Part shown: piece after piece, positions 62,836 through 64,000 of the stretch | How positions within the stretch are numbered: position 1 is the first letter of the stretch | Layout of the letters: every line of letters starts with the position of its first letter | Origin: Choricystis sp. odSpoLacu1 | Lineage: Eukaryota; Chlorophyta; Trebouxiophyceae | NCBI GenBank assembly: GCA_958009055.1 | Contig: OY253654.1 | Coordinates: 434,001 to 498,000 of the forward strand | Reading direction: 5' to 3' | Length of the DNA stretch: 64,000 nt | Notes under the pieces: model-generated | Told to the model about the DNA's origin: nothing | Database searches by the model: none | What the model saw: only the letters and a program-made list of their open reading frames with translations | Program-made: the position numbers and the translations under genes

Positions 62836-64000
62836 ATGCGTCATCCACCGCCAGACACCGCCGTCAGCACGCGCCGCGCCCTGGCCGGTGCTCTGGCGTC
62901 CCTCGACCCGGCCGCAGCCTCCGCGGTCGCCGCCGCACTGGATGCGCACGCCGGCGCGGTCGGCCTCGCCCCTGCTCTGCGCGACCTGCTGGCCGCCGCC
63001 GCCTCCGCCCCCCGCCCCTCCCGAGACGCGCTGTGGAAAGTGGCAGAAGCCGCGCTGGCGAGTGCAGCAATGCCCGACGACGGGGCGGCGGGGGCGGCGG
63101 TCGTCGTGGCCGCTGCGTGCGACGCCGCCACCCGAGGCGGCGACACGCCTGGCTCCTCGGGCGCGGCCCGCGTGGCCGGCCTGGCGGCGGCGGCCGCGAG
63201 CACAGTGGTGTTGGCTGACGCGGGAGCGTTGACAGACGCCGTGCTGGCGCCTCTGCTGCGCGTCGCGGCGCGCGTGCCTGCGCCCGACGCCGCCAGCGTC
63301 GCGTTTGGTGCGACCGCGGCCGCCCTCACCGCTGCTGCTGCCGCCGGGCCACACACCGCGCCCGTCTCAGCCGCTGCCGCCGACACGCTGCGTGAAGTCG
63401 TCGCCCTGGTCGCCGCCGCGGGGGGGGGCGGGCGCGTGCGCGCTGCCGACGCGTTTTCTTGTGTGCGAGCCGCGACGCAGGCCGCGTCCGCAGCCACCCT
63501 GCCGCCCGCAGCCGTCGCTGCCGCCGCTCAAGATTGTGTTGCAGCCTTTGACAACCCCGACTGGCGCGCCCGCCGGGGGGCGGCGGGCGCGCTGGCCGCC
63601 CTGGCGGCGGCAGCGTGTGGTGATGACAACGCGCGCGGCGCGCCACCCGCCGCGCTCGCGCTGGCGGCCGGCGCATCCACCGCTCGGTCGCGCGCCGCCG
63701 TCGCCGCCCGCCACGATCGCGTCGCGTCTGTGAGGGCGGCGGCTGCGGGCGCGGTGGATGGGTTGGACGCGTTTTTGGAGCGTGTGGGTGGGGTGGGCAG
63801 CGCGCCGCCGCCACAAACGACCACGAGCGTGCGGCGACGCGCGCTGGCCCCCCACCAACCACCACCACCTCCTCCAACCCTCACCCTTTTCGCCCTGCGC
63901 TCCCTCCCCGCCGCCCTGGCGGCTGGGGGGGGCGGCGCCGACCTGTCAGCCCACCAAGCCGCCCTGCTGGCGTCTGCGCGCGCGGCGTGGGAGGGCGCGG
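62836..64000 (+). CDS. TORTIFOLIA1/SPIRAL2-like HEAT protein, N-terminal part
   Basis: The frame is open from the ATG to the window end (388 codons) with no stop, so the gene continues beyond. It is Ala-rich with helical HEAT-like repeats: SLDPAAASAVAAALDAHAGA, AGLAAAAASTVVLADAGALT, VAFGATAAALTAAAAA and the most telling block NPDWRARRGAAGALAALAAA, then RHDRVASVRAAAAGAVDGLD. In TOR1/SPR2 microtubule-associated proteins the matching pattern is DWxxRKAAAxxL followed by RxDKVxxVRxxxxxAL. No introns so far. It probably binds microtubules. Divergent from the UDP-glucose dehydratase (137 bp between starts). Confidence 0.6.
   Translation, partial: MRHPPPDTAVSTRRALAGALASLDPAAASAVAAALDAHAGAVGLAPALRDLLAAAASAPRPSRDALWKVAEAALASAAMPDDGAAGAAVVVAAACDAATRGGDTPGSSGAARVAGLAAAAASTVVLADAGALTDAVLAPLLRVAARVPAPDAASVAFGATAAALTAAAAAGPHTAPVSAAAADTLREVVALVAAAGGGGRVRAADAFSCVRAATQAASAATLPPAAVAAAAQDCVAAFDNPDWRARRGAAGALAALAAAACGDDNARGAPPAALALAAGASTARSRAAVAARHDRVASVRAAAAGAVDGLDAFLERVGGVGSAPPPQTTTSVRRRALAPHQPPPPPPTLTLFALRSLPAALAAGGGGADLSAHQAALLASARAAWEGA

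Noticed and set aside
62841..63497. 218-residue minus-strand Ala-rich frame
   Set aside because: Antisense shadow of the plus-strand HEAT-like gene, which has the recognisable NPDWRARR block and stays open to the window end.

Overview
The window is nuclear DNA from a very GC-rich, gene-dense eukaryote, most likely a green alga (chlorophyte or prasinophyte grade). Evidence: short GT-AG introns (mostly 75-280 nt, usually GTGAG/GTGCG...CCCCAG), plastid-targeted proteins of the green lineage (HHL1-like, ABA4-like, PLIP-type lipase, lumenal PsbP-like, plastid RRF and RbfA), plant-type families (IBR5, DEX1, RHM-type UDP-glucose 4,6-dehydratase, RABC/Rab18, TORTIFOLIA-like), and no operons, Shine-Dalgarno sites or prokaryotic mobile elements. 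About 43 protein-coding loci or remnants and one tRNA occupy 64 kb, often head-to-head with only 55-280 bp between start codons. Species cannot be decided from the sequence.

Layout. 1-7.5 kb: CBS-domain protein (partial), a short basic/coiled-coil protein with a PFNST motif, a degenerate J-domain protein, a WRAP53/TCAB1 homologue, and a plastid PLIP-like lipase. 7.6-19.5 kb: DEX1-like FG-GAP membrane protein, class III ADH/GSNOR, an alpha-kleisin (REC8/RAD21), ABA4-like, HHL1-like, plastid RRF, chorismate synthase. 20-27.2 kb: COX5c, a bZIP factor, LAS1 nuclease, CLP1 kinase, a PsbP-domain lumenal protein. 27.4-31.3 kb: a divergent SKP1-like gene facing F-box fragments across a 68-T tract, plus PRKRIP1, an SDR and a TPR fragment. 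31.6-43.6 kb: intron-containing tRNA-Cys(GCA), a short RF1-type release factor, an IBR5-type phosphatase without its catalytic Cys, BTB-kelch protein, RbfA, a CRAL-TRIO protein, Rab18/RABC, an Ala-rich protein, a secreted protein. 43.7-64 kb: oxidase-cyclopropane synthase fusion, two nuclear basic proteins, SR/GYF protein, heme oxygenase-like protein, RMA-type RING E3, REV7, MPV17/PMP22 protein, LIN1/CD2BP2, diacylglycerol kinase, UDP-glucose 4,6-dehydratase, and the start of a TORTIFOLIA1-like HEAT protein.

Themes: plastid function (lipase, RRF, RbfA, HHL1, ABA4, PsbP-like, chorismate synthase, heme oxygenase); RNA processing (CLP1, LAS1, LIN1, PRKRIP1, SR/GYF, WRAP53); ubiquitin (SKP1-like, F-box fragments, BTB-kelch, RMA); chromosome maintenance (kleisin, REV7).

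At least nine genes change reading frame inside or next to homopolymer or CG-repeat tracts. In five of them the summed exon length is exactly one nucleotide too long, and in WRAP53 exactly two (one CG unit). This points to residual assembly errors, so these loci are annotated as genes, not pseudogenes. The most notable real signals are the Cys-to-Asp change in the IBR5 homologue, the SKP1/F-box cluster, the domain-1-less release factor, the bZIP lacking its invariant Asn, and a very strong hairpin between two convergent genes.
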